Positions 1 to 7,077 of a DNA stretch of 10,851 nucleotides are shown in pieces. This DNA is from Cytophagales bacterium (GTDB taxonomy: Bacteria; Bacteroidota; Bacteroidia; Cytophagales; Cyclobacteriaceae), in the NCBI GenBank assembly GCA_003537495.1, contig DPSB01000249.1, positions 1 to 10,851 of the forward strand. Reading direction: 5' to 3'. The translations under genes were made by a program, and so were the position numbers. A model generated the notes under the pieces. That model saw nothing but the letters and a program-made list of their open reading frames with translations, did no database searches and had not been told where the DNA came from. Each line of letters begins with the position of its first letter. Positions within the stretch are counted from its first letter, which is position 1.

Positions 1-72
1 GAAACAGGTGGTGTGTTAGTAAGTGAAGAAGTTAAAATTAGTGCAGAAGTGCAGTTTGTAAAGCAGGCTTAA
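1..72 (+). CDS. 3' end of a YceI-like protein (partial)
   Basis: An open frame runs in from the window edge for 23 codons and ends at TAA (70-72). The tail contains VLVSEEVKISAEVQFVKQ. The pattern of 'G-x-x-V-x-E-E-V-K-I-x-x-E-V-x-x-V-K' is how YceI-domain proteins end: the last beta strand of a lipocalin-like barrel that binds isoprenoid or other hydrophobic ligands. Many YceI proteins are periplasmic, but the N terminus is missing, so signal peptide and location cannot be judged. The assignment rests on only 23 residues and is tentative. Presence beside SDR, DoxX and flavin reductase genes fits the stress-related setting in which YceI genes are often found. Confidence 0.5.
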   Translation, partial: ETGGVLVSEEVKISAEVQFVKQA

Positions 73-82
73 GTAGCCTGCT
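62..82 (+). terminator. Hairpin overlapping the YceI stop codon, possible weak terminator
   Basis: A perfect 8-bp inverted repeat, AGCAGGCT (62-69) and AGCCTGCT (75-82), flanks a 5-base loop that contains the TAA stop. The stem is GC-rich, but the following bases (CCTTCC) are only partly T-rich. It could be a weak intrinsic terminator or an mRNA 3'-end stabiliser. Read-through into the SDR at 130 is plausible. Confidence 0.4.
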
Positions 83-129
83 CCTTCCGAGTTAATTCGA
101 AAAATTATAAAACATTAAAAACAATTGTC

Positions 130-918
130 ATGAGCTTAAAAGGTAAATCCATCATTATAACCGGAGCCGCAATGGGTCTCGGATTAGCAGCAGCAAAGGA
201 ATTAGCCAGCCAGGGTGCAAACCTTACGTTGGTTGATTTTAATGAGAAATCATTAACAGATGCTCAAAAGGAACTCGCGAAAGAGTTTCCTTCTGTAAAA
301 ATTGTAACCGTAGTGGGGGATGCTTCGAAAGAAGAGGAAGTTAAGAAATATGTAGATGAAGCCGTGAAAGCCTTTGGCAGAATTGACGGTCTCTATAACA
401 ACGCAGGCATAGAGGGCAAGCAAGCACCTATGACGGAGTATGACATCAATGTTTTCAAAAAAGTAATTGACGTTAACCTGATGGGAGTGTATTACGCTAT
501 GCGTCATGTTATCCCTGTGATGCAAAAGCAAAAGTATGGACGAATTGTAAACGTAGCTTCAGTGGGTGGAATTCGTGGAGTGATGAATCAAGTACCCTAT
601 GTGGCTAGTAAACATGCCGTATCGGGTATGACAAAAAATGCTGCGCTAGAATATGGCCGCGATGGCATCACCACAAACGCCATTGCGCCCGGAGCAATTT
701 TAACTCCGATGGTAGCAGAAGCATTCAAACAGGTAAATCCTGCTGACCCGAAAAAAGCAGAGTCGGATTATGCGCAACGCAACCCGACAAAGCGATTAGG
801 TCTTCCTCACGAAGTAGCTAAGTTGGTTGCCTTCTTACTCAGCGAAGACGCATCTTATGTTAGTGGGCAAACCATTGCCATTGATGGAGGTGAATCAAAC
901 ATTTACGGTAACGCATAG
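130..918 (+). CDS. Short-chain dehydrogenase/reductase (SDR), classical type
   Basis: This 262-residue protein is a full-length classical SDR, a soluble Rossmann-fold oxidoreductase that interconverts alcohols and carbonyls. Visible motifs are the cofactor loop TGAAMGLG (11-18), Asp36 at the end of beta-2 (favouring NAD(H) over NADP(H)), NNAG (90-93), and the catalytic tetrad Asn116, Ser144, Tyr157 and Lys161 in YVASK. APGAILTP (186-193) is the usual PG motif after beta-6, and the C terminus carries SGQTIAIDGG. The ATG at 130 puts the glycine motif at the normal distance from the N terminus. The substrate cannot be read from sequence; annotation as glucose dehydrogenase or 3-oxoacyl-ACP reductase would be over-precise. 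The next gene starts 12 bases downstream, so the two are probably co-transcribed. A second SDR with the same motifs lies at 4021, but the two are clearly divergent. Confidence 0.93.
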   Translation: MSLKGKSIIITGAAMGLGLAAAKELASQGANLTLVDFNEKSLTDAQKELAKEFPSVKIVTVVGDASKEEEVKKYVDEAVKAFGRIDGLYNNAGIEGKQAPMTEYDINVFKKVIDVNLMGVYYAMRHVIPVMQKQKYGRIVNVASVGGIRGVMNQVPYVASKHAVSGMTKNAALEYGRDGITTNAIAPGAILTPMVAEAFKQVNPADPKKAESDYAQRNPTKRLGLPHEVAKLVAFLLSEDASYVSGQTIAIDGGESNIYGNA

Positions 919-930
919 TAAAATTGAATC

Positions 931-1995
931 ATGGAACTTGGCATTTATACATTCGCTGATTTACAGCCCGACAGGTTGACTGGCAAATCAGTGAATACAC
1001 ATCAACGCATCAAAGATTTGTTGGAGGAAATTCAGCTTGCTGATCAGTTGGGACTGGATGTGTTTGGTGTGGGAGAGCATCATCGGGCAGATTACGCAGT
1101 GTCGTCTCCAGCCGTTGTTCTCGCTGCCGCAGCTTCCATGACTAAAAAAATTAAGCTCACCAGTGCAGTGACGGTATTAAGTTCGGATGACCCCGTGCGA
1201 GTGTTTCAGAATTTTGCAACGCTTGATCAGTTATCAGATGGTCGTGCTGAAATCATGGCGGGGCGTGGTTCATTCATTGAGTCGTTCCCGCTATTCGGAT
1301 ATGACCTGAAAGATTACGACAAACTGTTTACAGAGAAGCTTGAATTATTAATGAAGCTTAATCAATCAGAGCAAGTTACCTGGCACGGAGAACTCCGTGC
1401 TTCTCTTGACAATCTTGGAGTATACCCAAGACCCTACCAGCAACAAATCCCGATTTGGTTGGCAGTTGGAGGTACACCTGAATCAGCCATTCGGGCAGCA
1501 ACATTAAAATTACCAATGGCACTCGCCATCATTGGAGGAATGCCTGAACGCTTTGTTCCCTTTGTAAATCTTTACAAACAAACAGCAATGGAAAATGGAG
1601 CTGATTTAGATTCTCTGCCGTTAGGAATCAACACTCACGTGTTTATTTCCGACACATCGCAGCAAGCAGGTGATGAATATTATCCAACCTATGCGGCTAT
1701 GATGAATAGAATCGGTCGCGAACGTGGATGGCCTTCATTGAGTCGCGAACAGTTTGATGCCAATCGTTCAGCGAAAGGATATTTGATGGTGGGGAGTGCT
1801 CAACAGGTGATTGACAAGATTCTCTTTGAACATGAATTATTTAATCACACTCGCTTCCTCGCACAAATGAGTGTAGGTACAGTAGACCATAAGAAAATTT
1901 TAAAATCTATGGAATTGTTTGGAACACTGGTCGCGCCAGTGGTAAGGAAGGCTATCGCTAATTCCAATGTTAAAAAGAAAGAAGTAGTTCTCTAA
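931..1995 (+). CDS. LLM-class (luciferase-like) flavin-dependent oxidoreductase
   Basis: The 354-residue product has the length and layout of single-subunit bacterial-luciferase-like (LLM) proteins, TIM-barrel enzymes that use reduced FMN or F420. Seen in order: an opening strand [23 protein letters not shown] (46-60) with the EHH typical of this family, the [12 protein letters not shown] segment (102-113), [17 protein letters not shown] (165-181), and a C-terminal [12 protein letters not shown] helix (286-297) that resembles the 'G-S/T-P-x-x-V-x-x-K' motif. Bacteroidota generally do not make F420, so FMNH2 is the likelier cofactor (inference). That would need a flavin reductase, and two FMN reductase genes lie further along. 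No signal peptide is seen, so it should be cytoplasmic. It is packed 12 bases behind the SDR. The physiological substrate is unknown. Confidence 0.9.
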   Translation: MELGIYTFADLQPDRLTGKSVNTHQRIKDLLEEIQLADQLGLDVFGVGEHHRADYAVSSPAVVLAAAASMTKKIKLTSAVTVLSSDDPVRVFQNFATLDQLSDGRAEIMAGRGSFIESFPLFGYDLKDYDKLFTEKLELLMKLNQSEQVTWHGELRASLDNLGVYPRPYQQQIPIWLAVGGTPESAIRAATLKLPMALAIIGGMPERFVPFVNLYKQTAMENGADLDSLPLGINTHVFISDTSQQAGDEYYPTYAAMMNRIGRERGWPSLSREQFDANRSAKGYLMVGSAQQVIDKILFEHELFNHTRFLAQMSVGTVDHKKILKSMELFGTLVAPVVRKAIANSNVKKKEVVL

Positions 1996-2069
1996 GCTTG
2001 ACGAATTTTTAACACAACGGAGAAGAAAAAGCAACAAAACTAAATTTTCAATAAAATAAATAATTCAAC

Positions 2070-2477
2070 ATGACACAGGAAACAACAAAAGCACTTACAG
2101 TAGTGCAAGAAATGTTAGCAGCATTTGGTAAAGGAGATTTCGAGGCCTTAAAAAAAACTTTGTCTGAAGACACTGTCTGGGTTTATCACGGTGTGGACGG
2201 CATTCCATACAACGGAACTTATAACGGTAGAGATGGAGCTGTCCGGTTTATTACAAACATAGTCAGCTATGTTGACGTTCTGGATTTCCAGGTTTCAAAA
2301 ATGGTAGCAGACCAAAATACTGTTATCGTTTTAGGTAGTGAAAAACAAAAAATTAAAAGTAACAGCGAAGTCTTGGAGCAAAAGTGGGTGCAGGTATATA
2401 CCGTAGAAAATAACTTGATTACACGTTTGGATGAATTTGCCAATACAGCCTTTGCGTTGGAGCTATTTCAAAAGTAA
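2070..2477 (+). CDS. SnoaL/NTF2-like small protein
   Basis: This 135-residue soluble protein has the NTF2/ketosteroid-isomerase/SnoaL-like cone fold pattern: an N-terminal helix pair with 'AAFGKGDFEAL' (17-27), the strand DTVWVYHG (34-41), a 'GTYNGRDGAVRF' helix entry (49-60), and C-terminal strands VQVYTVENNLITRLDEF (107-123). This family includes isomerases, cyclases and dehydratases but also many members of unknown activity; I cannot assign a reaction. There is no signal peptide. It is related to the truncated gene at 10615, which shares DTVWxYHG, the G-T-Y/F-x-G-x-x-G core and the AAFGxGD start, so the island carries two copies of this lineage. The upstream 74-base gap is A-rich and has no obvious promoter. 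Confidence 0.87.
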   Translation: MTQETTKALTVVQEMLAAFGKGDFEALKKTLSEDTVWVYHGVDGIPYNGTYNGRDGAVRFITNIVSYVDVLDFQVSKMVADQNTVIVLGSEKQKIKSNSEVLEQKWVQVYTVENNLITRLDEFANTAFALELFQK

Positions 2478-2505
2478 AAAGTGCTTAACCTAATAACAAC
2501 TCAAC

Positions 2506-3417
2506 ATGGAAGAAAGAAGCAATCCGCTTTTATGCGATATTGAAACGGGTATGTGTGAAATACCTGTAGATAAAGTAGACTCAACTGGTCATGAGAATAT
2601 TCAAGCCGCAGAGAAACCCATTAAAGTCATTTATTTTACTGACCCAATTTGTTCATCGTGTTGGGGCATAGAGCCGCAATTACGAAAGTTGAAATTGGAA
2701 TATGGTGATTCAGTTGAAATCGAGTATCGTATGGGTGGCTTGTTGCCCGACTGGTCTTACAATAGTGGCAGTATTAACAAACCTTCCGATGTAGCCCATC
2801 ACTGGGATGAAGTCAGTGCGTATTATGATATGCCCATCGATGGAGATGTTTGGTTGGAGGACCCGCTACACTCTTCTTATCCGCCATCCATTGCCTTCAA
2901 AGCAGCGCAATTACAGGACAACGACAAAGCAATTTCATTTCTCCGTGAGATTAGAGAAATGGTTTTCCTACAAAAGAAAAACATTACCAAGTGGGAACAC
3001 CTGGAAACGGCAGCCAAAAATGTGGGCTTGAATCTGAAGCAGTTTAAAGCCGACTATGAAAGCAGCGCAAAAGAGCTATTCAACGAAGATTTAAAACTGG
3101 GCAAAGAGCTTGGCGTAAGAGGTTTTCCTTCTCTGTTTTTCATGGACAAGAATGGCAAAAGAGAATTTGTTTACGGTTCAAAACCCTATTCAGTATTTGA
3201 AAACGCTGTTCGGAAAATGGCCTCATCTGCTAAAAAGGTTGAATACAACAAGAGTTGGGAAGCATTATTTACCAAGTATCCCACGCTCACAACCAAAGAA
3301 TATTCCGAATTGTCTGGAACACCCAGAAATGAAACCGAGGCAATATTGGAAGACTTAAATGCGAAAGGTAAATTGGAAAAGCACGCAACTAAAAATGGGG
3401 CAATGTGGCTTTTTTGA
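2506..3417 (+). CDS. DsbA/FrnE-like thiol oxidoreductase with C-terminal winged-helix-like tail
   Basis: The 303-residue protein has a thioredoxin fold with an inserted helical domain. The first strand KVIYFTDPICSSCWG carries the CxxC pair Cys49-Ser50-Ser51-Cys52, and the cis-proline loop is GVRGFPS (Pro208). This matches the DsbA-like FrnE/SpxH (Thioredoxin_5) group. There is no signal peptide, so it is expected in the cytoplasm, unlike true DsbA. Two features are extra. A short N-terminal segment NPLLCDIETGMCEIP (6-20) has a second cysteine pair, Cys10 and Cys17, spaced as a possible metal or redox site. The last ~45 residues (258-303, LTTKEYSELSGTPRN...GKLEKH) look like a small winged-helix domain: helix-turn-helix followed by a hairpin. 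Role by inference: dithiol/disulfide exchange or a protein-protein adaptor under oxidative stress. It ends 128 bases before the DoxX gene. Confidence 0.86.
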   Translation: MEERSNPLLCDIETGMCEIPVDKVDSTGHENIQAAEKPIKVIYFTDPICSSCWGIEPQLRKLKLEYGDSVEIEYRMGGLLPDWSYNSGSINKPSDVAHHWDEVSAYYDMPIDGDVWLEDPLHSSYPPSIAFKAAQLQDNDKAISFLREIREMVFLQKKNITKWEHLETAAKNVGLNLKQFKADYESSAKELFNEDLKLGKELGVRGFPSLFFMDKNGKREFVYGSKPYSVFENAVRKMASSAKKVEYNKSWEALFTKYPTLTTKEYSELSGTPRNETEAILEDLNAKGKLEKHATKNGAMWLF

Positions 3418-3452
3418 AGATGCAAAAATCAATCAACATCAGATGATTCAAG

Positions 3453-3470
3453 AGTTGATCTACATCAACT
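3453..3470. promoter_or_regulatory. Perfect 7-bp dyad upstream of doxX, candidate operator or terminator stem
   Basis: AGTTGAT (3453-3459) and ATCAACT (3464-3470) form a perfect inverted repeat with a 4-base centre. A further copy of the half-site, ATCAAC, lies at 3432-3437. The dyad is followed by GCTTTCTTATT, which is T-rich but interrupted. It may be a protein-binding site for the downstream promoter or a modest intrinsic terminator of the gene ending at 3417; sequence alone does not decide. Confidence 0.35.
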
Positions 3471-3512
3471 GCTTTCTTATTGCAAATCAATGCTCACGGT
3501 AAATCGAAGAAG

Positions 3513-3520
3513 TAGCTTTG
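3513..3520 (+). promoter_or_regulatory. Candidate Bacteroidota -7 promoter element before doxX
   Basis: TAGCTTTG is an exact match to the TAnnTTTG -7 element used by the primary sigma factor of Bacteroidota. It lies 25 bases before the ATG at 3546, so a transcript would have a leader of about 20 bases. No convincing TTTG/TTG -33 partner is seen at the usual spacing, which lowers confidence and would fit activator dependence. Confidence 0.35.
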
Positions 3521-3545
3521 TCTTACAAAATTAGAACACAGAAAA

Positions 3546-4001
3546 ATGAAAACACTATTCAACAAATCGCTACAAATCGGCAATACCGATTTAGCCTTAT
3601 TATTTATTCGCGTTAGCATTGCGCTATTAATGCTTACACATGGCTTGCCCAAACTGGCGAAGTTCTTTTCAGACGAACCCATAGCGTTTGCCAGTGTATT
3701 CGGAATGAGTCAATCCCTTTCACTTGCGCTTACTGTTTTTGCTGAAGTATTCTGTTCCATTCTGATTCTGGTTGGATTGGGAACACGCTTCGCAACCATT
3801 CCCGTCATCATTACAATGGCCGTGGCTGCTTTCTATATTCATGCAGCCGATCCTTTCTCAACCAAAGAAATGGCAGTTCTTTATTTGCTTGGATTCACTT
3901 TTCTTTTGATCACAGGAGCAGGTAAATATTCTTTGGATAATGTGATTGCAAAATGGTACCAAAATCCAGTTCGCTCAAAAGGAAGTGTATTTCAATTATA
4001 A
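3546..4001 (+). CDS. DoxX family membrane protein
   Basis: This 151-residue integral membrane protein is of normal DoxX length. Four hydrophobic segments are visible, at about 15-35, 57-79, 82-99 and 107-126. The first contains IRVSIALLMLTHGLPKL, the usual DoxX pattern of an Arg early in TM1 and a G-x-x-K at its end, and FAEVFCSILILVGLGTR (65-81) is the other conserved block. DoxX proteins are inner-membrane; in mycobacteria one forms a membrane-associated oxidoreductase complex with superoxide dismutase and a thiol oxidoreductase, and the Bacillus member MhqP belongs to a quinone-stress regulon. Here the preceding gene is itself a thiol oxidoreductase, which suggests a similar partnership (inference). 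The ATG is chosen because it closely follows the -7 element and gives a short cytoplasmic N terminus. The next gene begins 19 bases downstream. Confidence 0.9.
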   Translation: MKTLFNKSLQIGNTDLALLFIRVSIALLMLTHGLPKLAKFFSDEPIAFASVFGMSQSLSLALTVFAEVFCSILILVGLGTRFATIPVIITMAVAAFYIHAADPFSTKEMAVLYLLGFTFLLITGAGKYSLDNVIAKWYQNPVRSKGSVFQL

Positions 4002-4020
4002 TTTTTAACCAATAGAAAAA

Positions 4021-4776
4021 ATGAAAACATTAGAGAATAAAGTAGCCATCATTACCGGAGCAGGCTCTGGAATTGGTGAAGCTACCGCAAAACTTTTCGC
4101 ATCAGAAGGTGCAAAGGTAGTAGTCAGCGACATCTCAGAACAAAACGGTAAGCGCGTTGTCGATGAAATTAAGAAAGCCGGAGGTGGGGCCATCTTTGTA
4201 AAAGCAGATACTGGCAAGCCTGCTGATCACGAGAACTTAGTAAAAGAAACGGTGAAGGCTTTTGGTAAACTGAATATTGCTGTAAACAATGCTGGTATTG
4301 GTGGTCCATCTGTGCCAACGGGTGAATATCCTTTAGATGGATGGCAGAAAGTGATTGACATAAACCTTTCGGGAGTATTCTACGGCTTGCGTTATCAATT
4401 GCCAGAAATGGTAAAGGCGGGATCAGGAAGTGTGGTGAACATTGCTTCCATCTTAGGACAGGCAGGATTCGAAAACTCAGTTGCCTATGTTGCATCTAAA
4501 CATGGTGTAGTCGGACTTACAAAAACGGCTGGTATTGATTACGCCAAGAAAAATGTAAGAGTCAATGCCATTGGCCCCGGCTTTATTTATACGGGCTTAG
4601 TAAACGAGGAAACAATGGGTAAAGAGGGTATTTCTTTACTTGAAAATAAACACCCTATTGGCAGATTAGGAAAGGCACAGGAAGTAGCTGAACTGGCTTT
4701 GTTCCTGGCATCTGACAAAGCATCGTTTATCACCGCATCTTACTATCCGGTCGATGGAGGATACTTGGCAGTTTAA
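4021..4776 (+). CDS. Short-chain dehydrogenase/reductase (SDR), second copy
   Basis: A 251-residue classical SDR with a complete motif set: TGAGSGIG (12-19), Asp37 after beta-2 (NAD preference), NNAG (89-92), Asn115, Ser143 and YVASK with Tyr156 and Lys160, IGPGFIYTG (184-192), and a C-terminal YPVDGGY. It is a cytoplasmic NAD(P)-dependent alcohol/carbonyl oxidoreductase; the substrate is unknown. It has the same type of active site as the SDR at 130 but differs throughout the surface and C-terminal substrate loop, so it probably handles a different substrate instead of being a recent copy. It lies 19 bases after doxX and 29 bases before the lipoprotein gene, which suggests one transcript from the promoter near 3513 to the terminator at 5405. 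Confidence 0.93.
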   Translation: MKTLENKVAIITGAGSGIGEATAKLFASEGAKVVVSDISEQNGKRVVDEIKKAGGGAIFVKADTGKPADHENLVKETVKAFGKLNIAVNNAGIGGPSVPTGEYPLDGWQKVIDINLSGVFYGLRYQLPEMVKAGSGSVVNIASILGQAGFENSVAYVASKHGVVGLTKTAGIDYAKKNVRVNAIGPGFIYTGLVNEETMGKEGISLLENKHPIGRLGKAQEVAELALFLASDKASFITASYYPVDGGYLAV

Positions 4777-4805
4777 AATATTTTAAAACAATTAAACCAA
4801 CTCAA

Positions 4806-5390
4806 ATGAAAACAAAATCACTTACCACAGTTGCAGCAATCGTTTTTGTTGCAATTCTCGCAACCTTCACAAGTTGTACAAACAATTCATCGGAGCTTCA
4901 GGCAAAAGTTGACTCTTTGCAAAATGAACTAAAAAAGTTCACGGATGAAAAAACTTTGACAGAACAACGTCTCCTAAAGTTCGATACACTTGACTACGAA
5001 TATTACAGCAACCAGAAATGGGACATGTTCAAACATAACCATGCGGAGAATATAAAGGTGTACTATCCAGATGGATTTATCACCGAAGGATTGTACCCAC
5101 AACATATTGATATGCTAACACCTATGTTTGTGTTTGCGCCTGATACCAAAATTGAACAGCACCCTATAAAATTTGGCAGTGGCGATTGGACAACGGTTAT
5201 CGGAGTAATGGAAGGAACATTTTCTAAGCCTATGCCAATTGGCAACGGCAAAACAATTCCTCCTACTGGAAAGAAATTCAAACTAAGTATGGCTACCATT
5301 GCACATTGGGGGCCAGATGGAAAAATGACCGAGGAGTATTTGTTCTGGGATAATCAGTCATTTATGAAACAGATTGGTTTAGCAAAATAG
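4806..5390 (+). CDS. Lipoprotein with coiled coil and SnoaL-like (ester-cyclase) domain
   Basis: The 194-residue product starts with a lipoprotein signal peptide: MKTK, a hydrophobic run (7-20), then a Bacteroidota-style lipobox ending in FTSC with Cys24 as the lipidated residue. Residues about 29-58 (SSELQAKVDSLQNEL...) have heptad-like leucine/valine spacing and are probably a short coiled coil. The remainder resembles SnoaL-like polyketide cyclase/ester cyclase proteins of the NTF2 fold, with HAENIKVYYPDG (45-56), PIGNGKTIPPTGKKFKL and the closing block HWGPDGKMTEEYLFWDNQ. It should sit on the periplasmic face of a membrane. The bases after Cys24 (TNNSSE) do not give an obvious surface-export signal. 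It is a third NTF2-fold protein in the island, the only exported one, and the last gene before a strong terminator. Its substrate is unknown. Confidence 0.85.
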   Translation: MKTKSLTTVAAIVFVAILATFTSCTNNSSELQAKVDSLQNELKKFTDEKTLTEQRLLKFDTLDYEYYSNQKWDMFKHNHAENIKVYYPDGFITEGLYPQHIDMLTPMFVFAPDTKIEQHPIKFGSGDWTTVIGVMEGTFSKPMPIGNGKTIPPTGKKFKLSMATIAHWGPDGKMTEEYLFWDNQSFMKQIGLAK

Positions 5391-5404
5391 TTACAGGTTG
5401 ATTA

Positions 5405-5438
5405 CGTCAGGTCGCTATAAGCGGCCTGGCGTTTTCTT
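5405..5438 (+). terminator. Strong intrinsic terminator after the lipoprotein gene
   Basis: CGTCAGGTCGC (5405-5415) pairs with GCGGCCTGGCG (5421-5431) over 11 positions, two of them G.U, around a TATAA loop, and is followed directly by TTTTCTT. It lies 15 bases after the lipoprotein stop. This is the clearest transcription stop in the window and divides the island into two transcription units. Confidence 0.82.
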
Positions 5439-5468
5439 GAATACCCTTTATTATTGATTTGAATACAG

Positions 5469-6356
5469 GTGAACAGAAAAAGATTTTTACAATCCCTGGC
5501 ATTATTACCCCTTGCGGGAGCGACTATGAAACTGAGTGCATTAAATAAAATGACTGACCCTTTAAGTAACACCGATAAAATGCCGGTGTTGTTTCTTGGG
5601 CATGGCAGCCCCATGAATGCCATCGAAGAAAATGAATTTGTTGCCGGATTCAGAAATGTAGCGAAGAATATTCCGAAGCCACAAGCAATCTTATGCGTCT
5701 CGGCACATTGGGAAACACGGGGAACCTATGTTACGGCAATGGAAAATCCGATTACCATTCACGATTTCGGTGGATTTCCGAAAGCATTGTTTGATGTACA
5801 ATATCCCGCACCAGGAAGTCCGGACTTAGCGAAAGAAACCAAAGCGATTATTAAAAAAACTGAAGTTCATCTGGACGACAAGTGGGGGCTAGACCACGGT
5901 GCATGGAGTGTGATAAAACATTTATATCCGAATGCCGATGTTCCGGTGATTCAATTGAGTCTCGACTATTATCAAACACCGCAATACCACTATGAGTTAG
6001 CGAAAGAGCTTGCTTCATTACGCGAGAAAGGCGTATTGATTATTGGTAGTGGCAACATGGTGCATAATTTGGGTTTAGTTTCCTGGGAACATTTGGATAA
6101 AGTATATGCGCATGATTGGGCATTAGAGGCAAGTGATAAAATGAGAAACTTCATTGTGAATGATAATCATAAGGAACTCATTAATTATAACTCGCATGGC
6201 AAGGCATACAGTTTAGCTATTCCTTCGCCCGAACATTACCTGCCTTTGTTATACACGTTGGCACTAAAAGATAAAACGGATAAGCTAAGCCTATTTAATG
6301 ACAAGCCGGTGGCAGGTGCATTAACTATGACCTCAGTGAAAATTGAGAAAGCATGA
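5469..6356 (+). CDS. ygiD: YgiD/LigB-type extradiol ring-cleavage dioxygenase with RKxFL leader
   Basis: A 295-residue member of the class III (LigB-like) 4,5-DOPA-type extradiol dioxygenases, which open catecholic rings with a single metal ion. Candidate metal ligands are His45 in LGHGSP, His80 in SAHWE, His199 in MVHNL and His256 in PEHY; their spacing matches the four histidines I recall for E. coli YgiD. GLDHGAW (140-146, His143) is the conserved active-site loop. The start is GTG at 5469: an in-frame TGA lies at 5460-5462 and there is no ATG until residue 20. That start adds NRKRFLQSLALLPLAGA, a basic-then-hydrophobic leader with an R-K-x-F-L core resembling a twin-arginine signal, so export is possible; E. 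coli YgiD has no such leader. The stop overlaps the next gene by 4 bases (ATGA), so the dioxygenase and esterase are probably translationally coupled. The true substrate is not known; catechols or hydroquinone products are likely (inference). Confidence 0.88.
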   Translation: MNRKRFLQSLALLPLAGATMKLSALNKMTDPLSNTDKMPVLFLGHGSPMNAIEENEFVAGFRNVAKNIPKPQAILCVSAHWETRGTYVTAMENPITIHDFGGFPKALFDVQYPAPGSPDLAKETKAIIKKTEVHLDDKWGLDHGAWSVIKHLYPNADVPVIQLSLDYYQTPQYHYELAKELASLREKGVLIIGSGNMVHNLGLVSWEHLDKVYAHDWALEASDKMRNFIVNDNHKELINYNSHGKAYSLAIPSPEHYLPLLYTLALKDKTDKLSLFNDKPVAGALTMTSVKIEKA

Positions 6357-7069
6357 GTTATCTGTTAACAGCAATTCTATCCATTATTATGAGTACACCT
6401 ACAATTAACAAGCCCTCGCTTACCTACCTGGTTCGGCAACCAAAAATTAACATAGCAAAGCCACCATTGCTGATTTTACTTCATGGTGTTGGAAGTAATG
6501 AGAAAGACCTGTTTTCTTTCGCATCGCACTTACCCGTCAAATTTCTTGTCATCTCTGCCAGAGCACCAATTGTATTGGGGCAATCAAGCTTTGCCTGGTA
6601 TCAGGTTGATTTCTCCACCGGAAAGCCTGTTTATAATCAAGCGCAGGAGAAGGAAAGTCGTGAAACAATTTTGAAGTTCATTGATGAATTAAAGGAACAT
6701 CATTCGTTCGATGAAAAGGAAATTTATTTGGTAGGGTTCAGTCAGGGTGCAATCATGTCATATAGTGTTGCATTAACCCATCCCGAAAAAGTAAAAGGTA
6801 TTGGCATTCTAAGTGGAAGACTCTTAGAAGAGATTAAACCATTTATAAAAACTGAACAAGTAAGCAGGGTGAATGTATTTATTTCGCATGGCATTCAAGA
6901 CCCTATGTTGCCAGTAGCTTACGCAGAGGAAGCATCATCATACCTGAAGAGCCTTGGTGTGACTGCCAACTTTAAAAAGTATGCTGAAGGACATGGAATA
7001 AATCAAGAAATGCTGACCGATTTGGTAACTTGGATGAACAACGAAATACTTAGCTCAATAGGTAAATAA
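6353..7069 (+). CDS. Alpha/beta-hydrolase, phospholipase/carboxylesterase family (MhqD-like)
   Basis: The 238-residue enzyme belongs to the Abhydrolase_2 carboxylesterase group. It shows the oxyanion strand LLILLHGVGSNEKDL (39-53), the nucleophile elbow GFSQG with Ser130, the acid Asp183 in SHGIQDPMLP and His214 in EGHGI, a complete catalytic triad. It hydrolyses short carboxylic esters by family inference. The ATG at 6353 overlaps the dioxygenase stop; a second in-frame ATG at 6389 (residue 13) would remove a hydrophobic stretch, MSYLLTAILSII, and gives a start more like cytoplasmic homologues. I keep the first start because of the coupled ATGA, but the second is a real alternative. The Bacillus quinone-stress esterase MhqD is in the same family and is likewise encoded next to a ring-cleavage dioxygenase (mhqED). 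The next gene starts 8 bases downstream. Confidence 0.87.
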   Translation: MSYLLTAILSIIMSTPTINKPSLTYLVRQPKINIAKPPLLILLHGVGSNEKDLFSFASHLPVKFLVISARAPIVLGQSSFAWYQVDFSTGKPVYNQAQEKESRETILKFIDELKEHHSFDEKEIYLVGFSQGAIMSYSVALTHPEKVKGIGILSGRLLEEIKPFIKTEQVSRVNVFISHGIQDPMLPVAYAEEASSYLKSLGVTANFKKYAEGHGINQEMLTDLVTWMNNEILSSIGK

Positions 7070-7077
7070 AAACATAT

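Noticed and set aside
2807..3031. A plus-strand frame in another phase within the thiol oxidoreductase gene
   Set aside because: It overlaps an intact gene fully and its composition (rich in Arg, Lys and Met) is that of an out-of-frame read.
4169..4495. A 108-codon minus-strand frame inside the second SDR
   Set aside because: It opposes a complete SDR with all motifs, and its translation has no recognisable domain.
5454..5461. TTGATTTG as a -7 promoter element for the dioxygenase gene
   Set aside because: It has one mismatch to TAnnTTTG, no -33 partner, and would leave essentially no leader before the GTG start; a promoter must exist after the terminator, but this match is not good enough to call.
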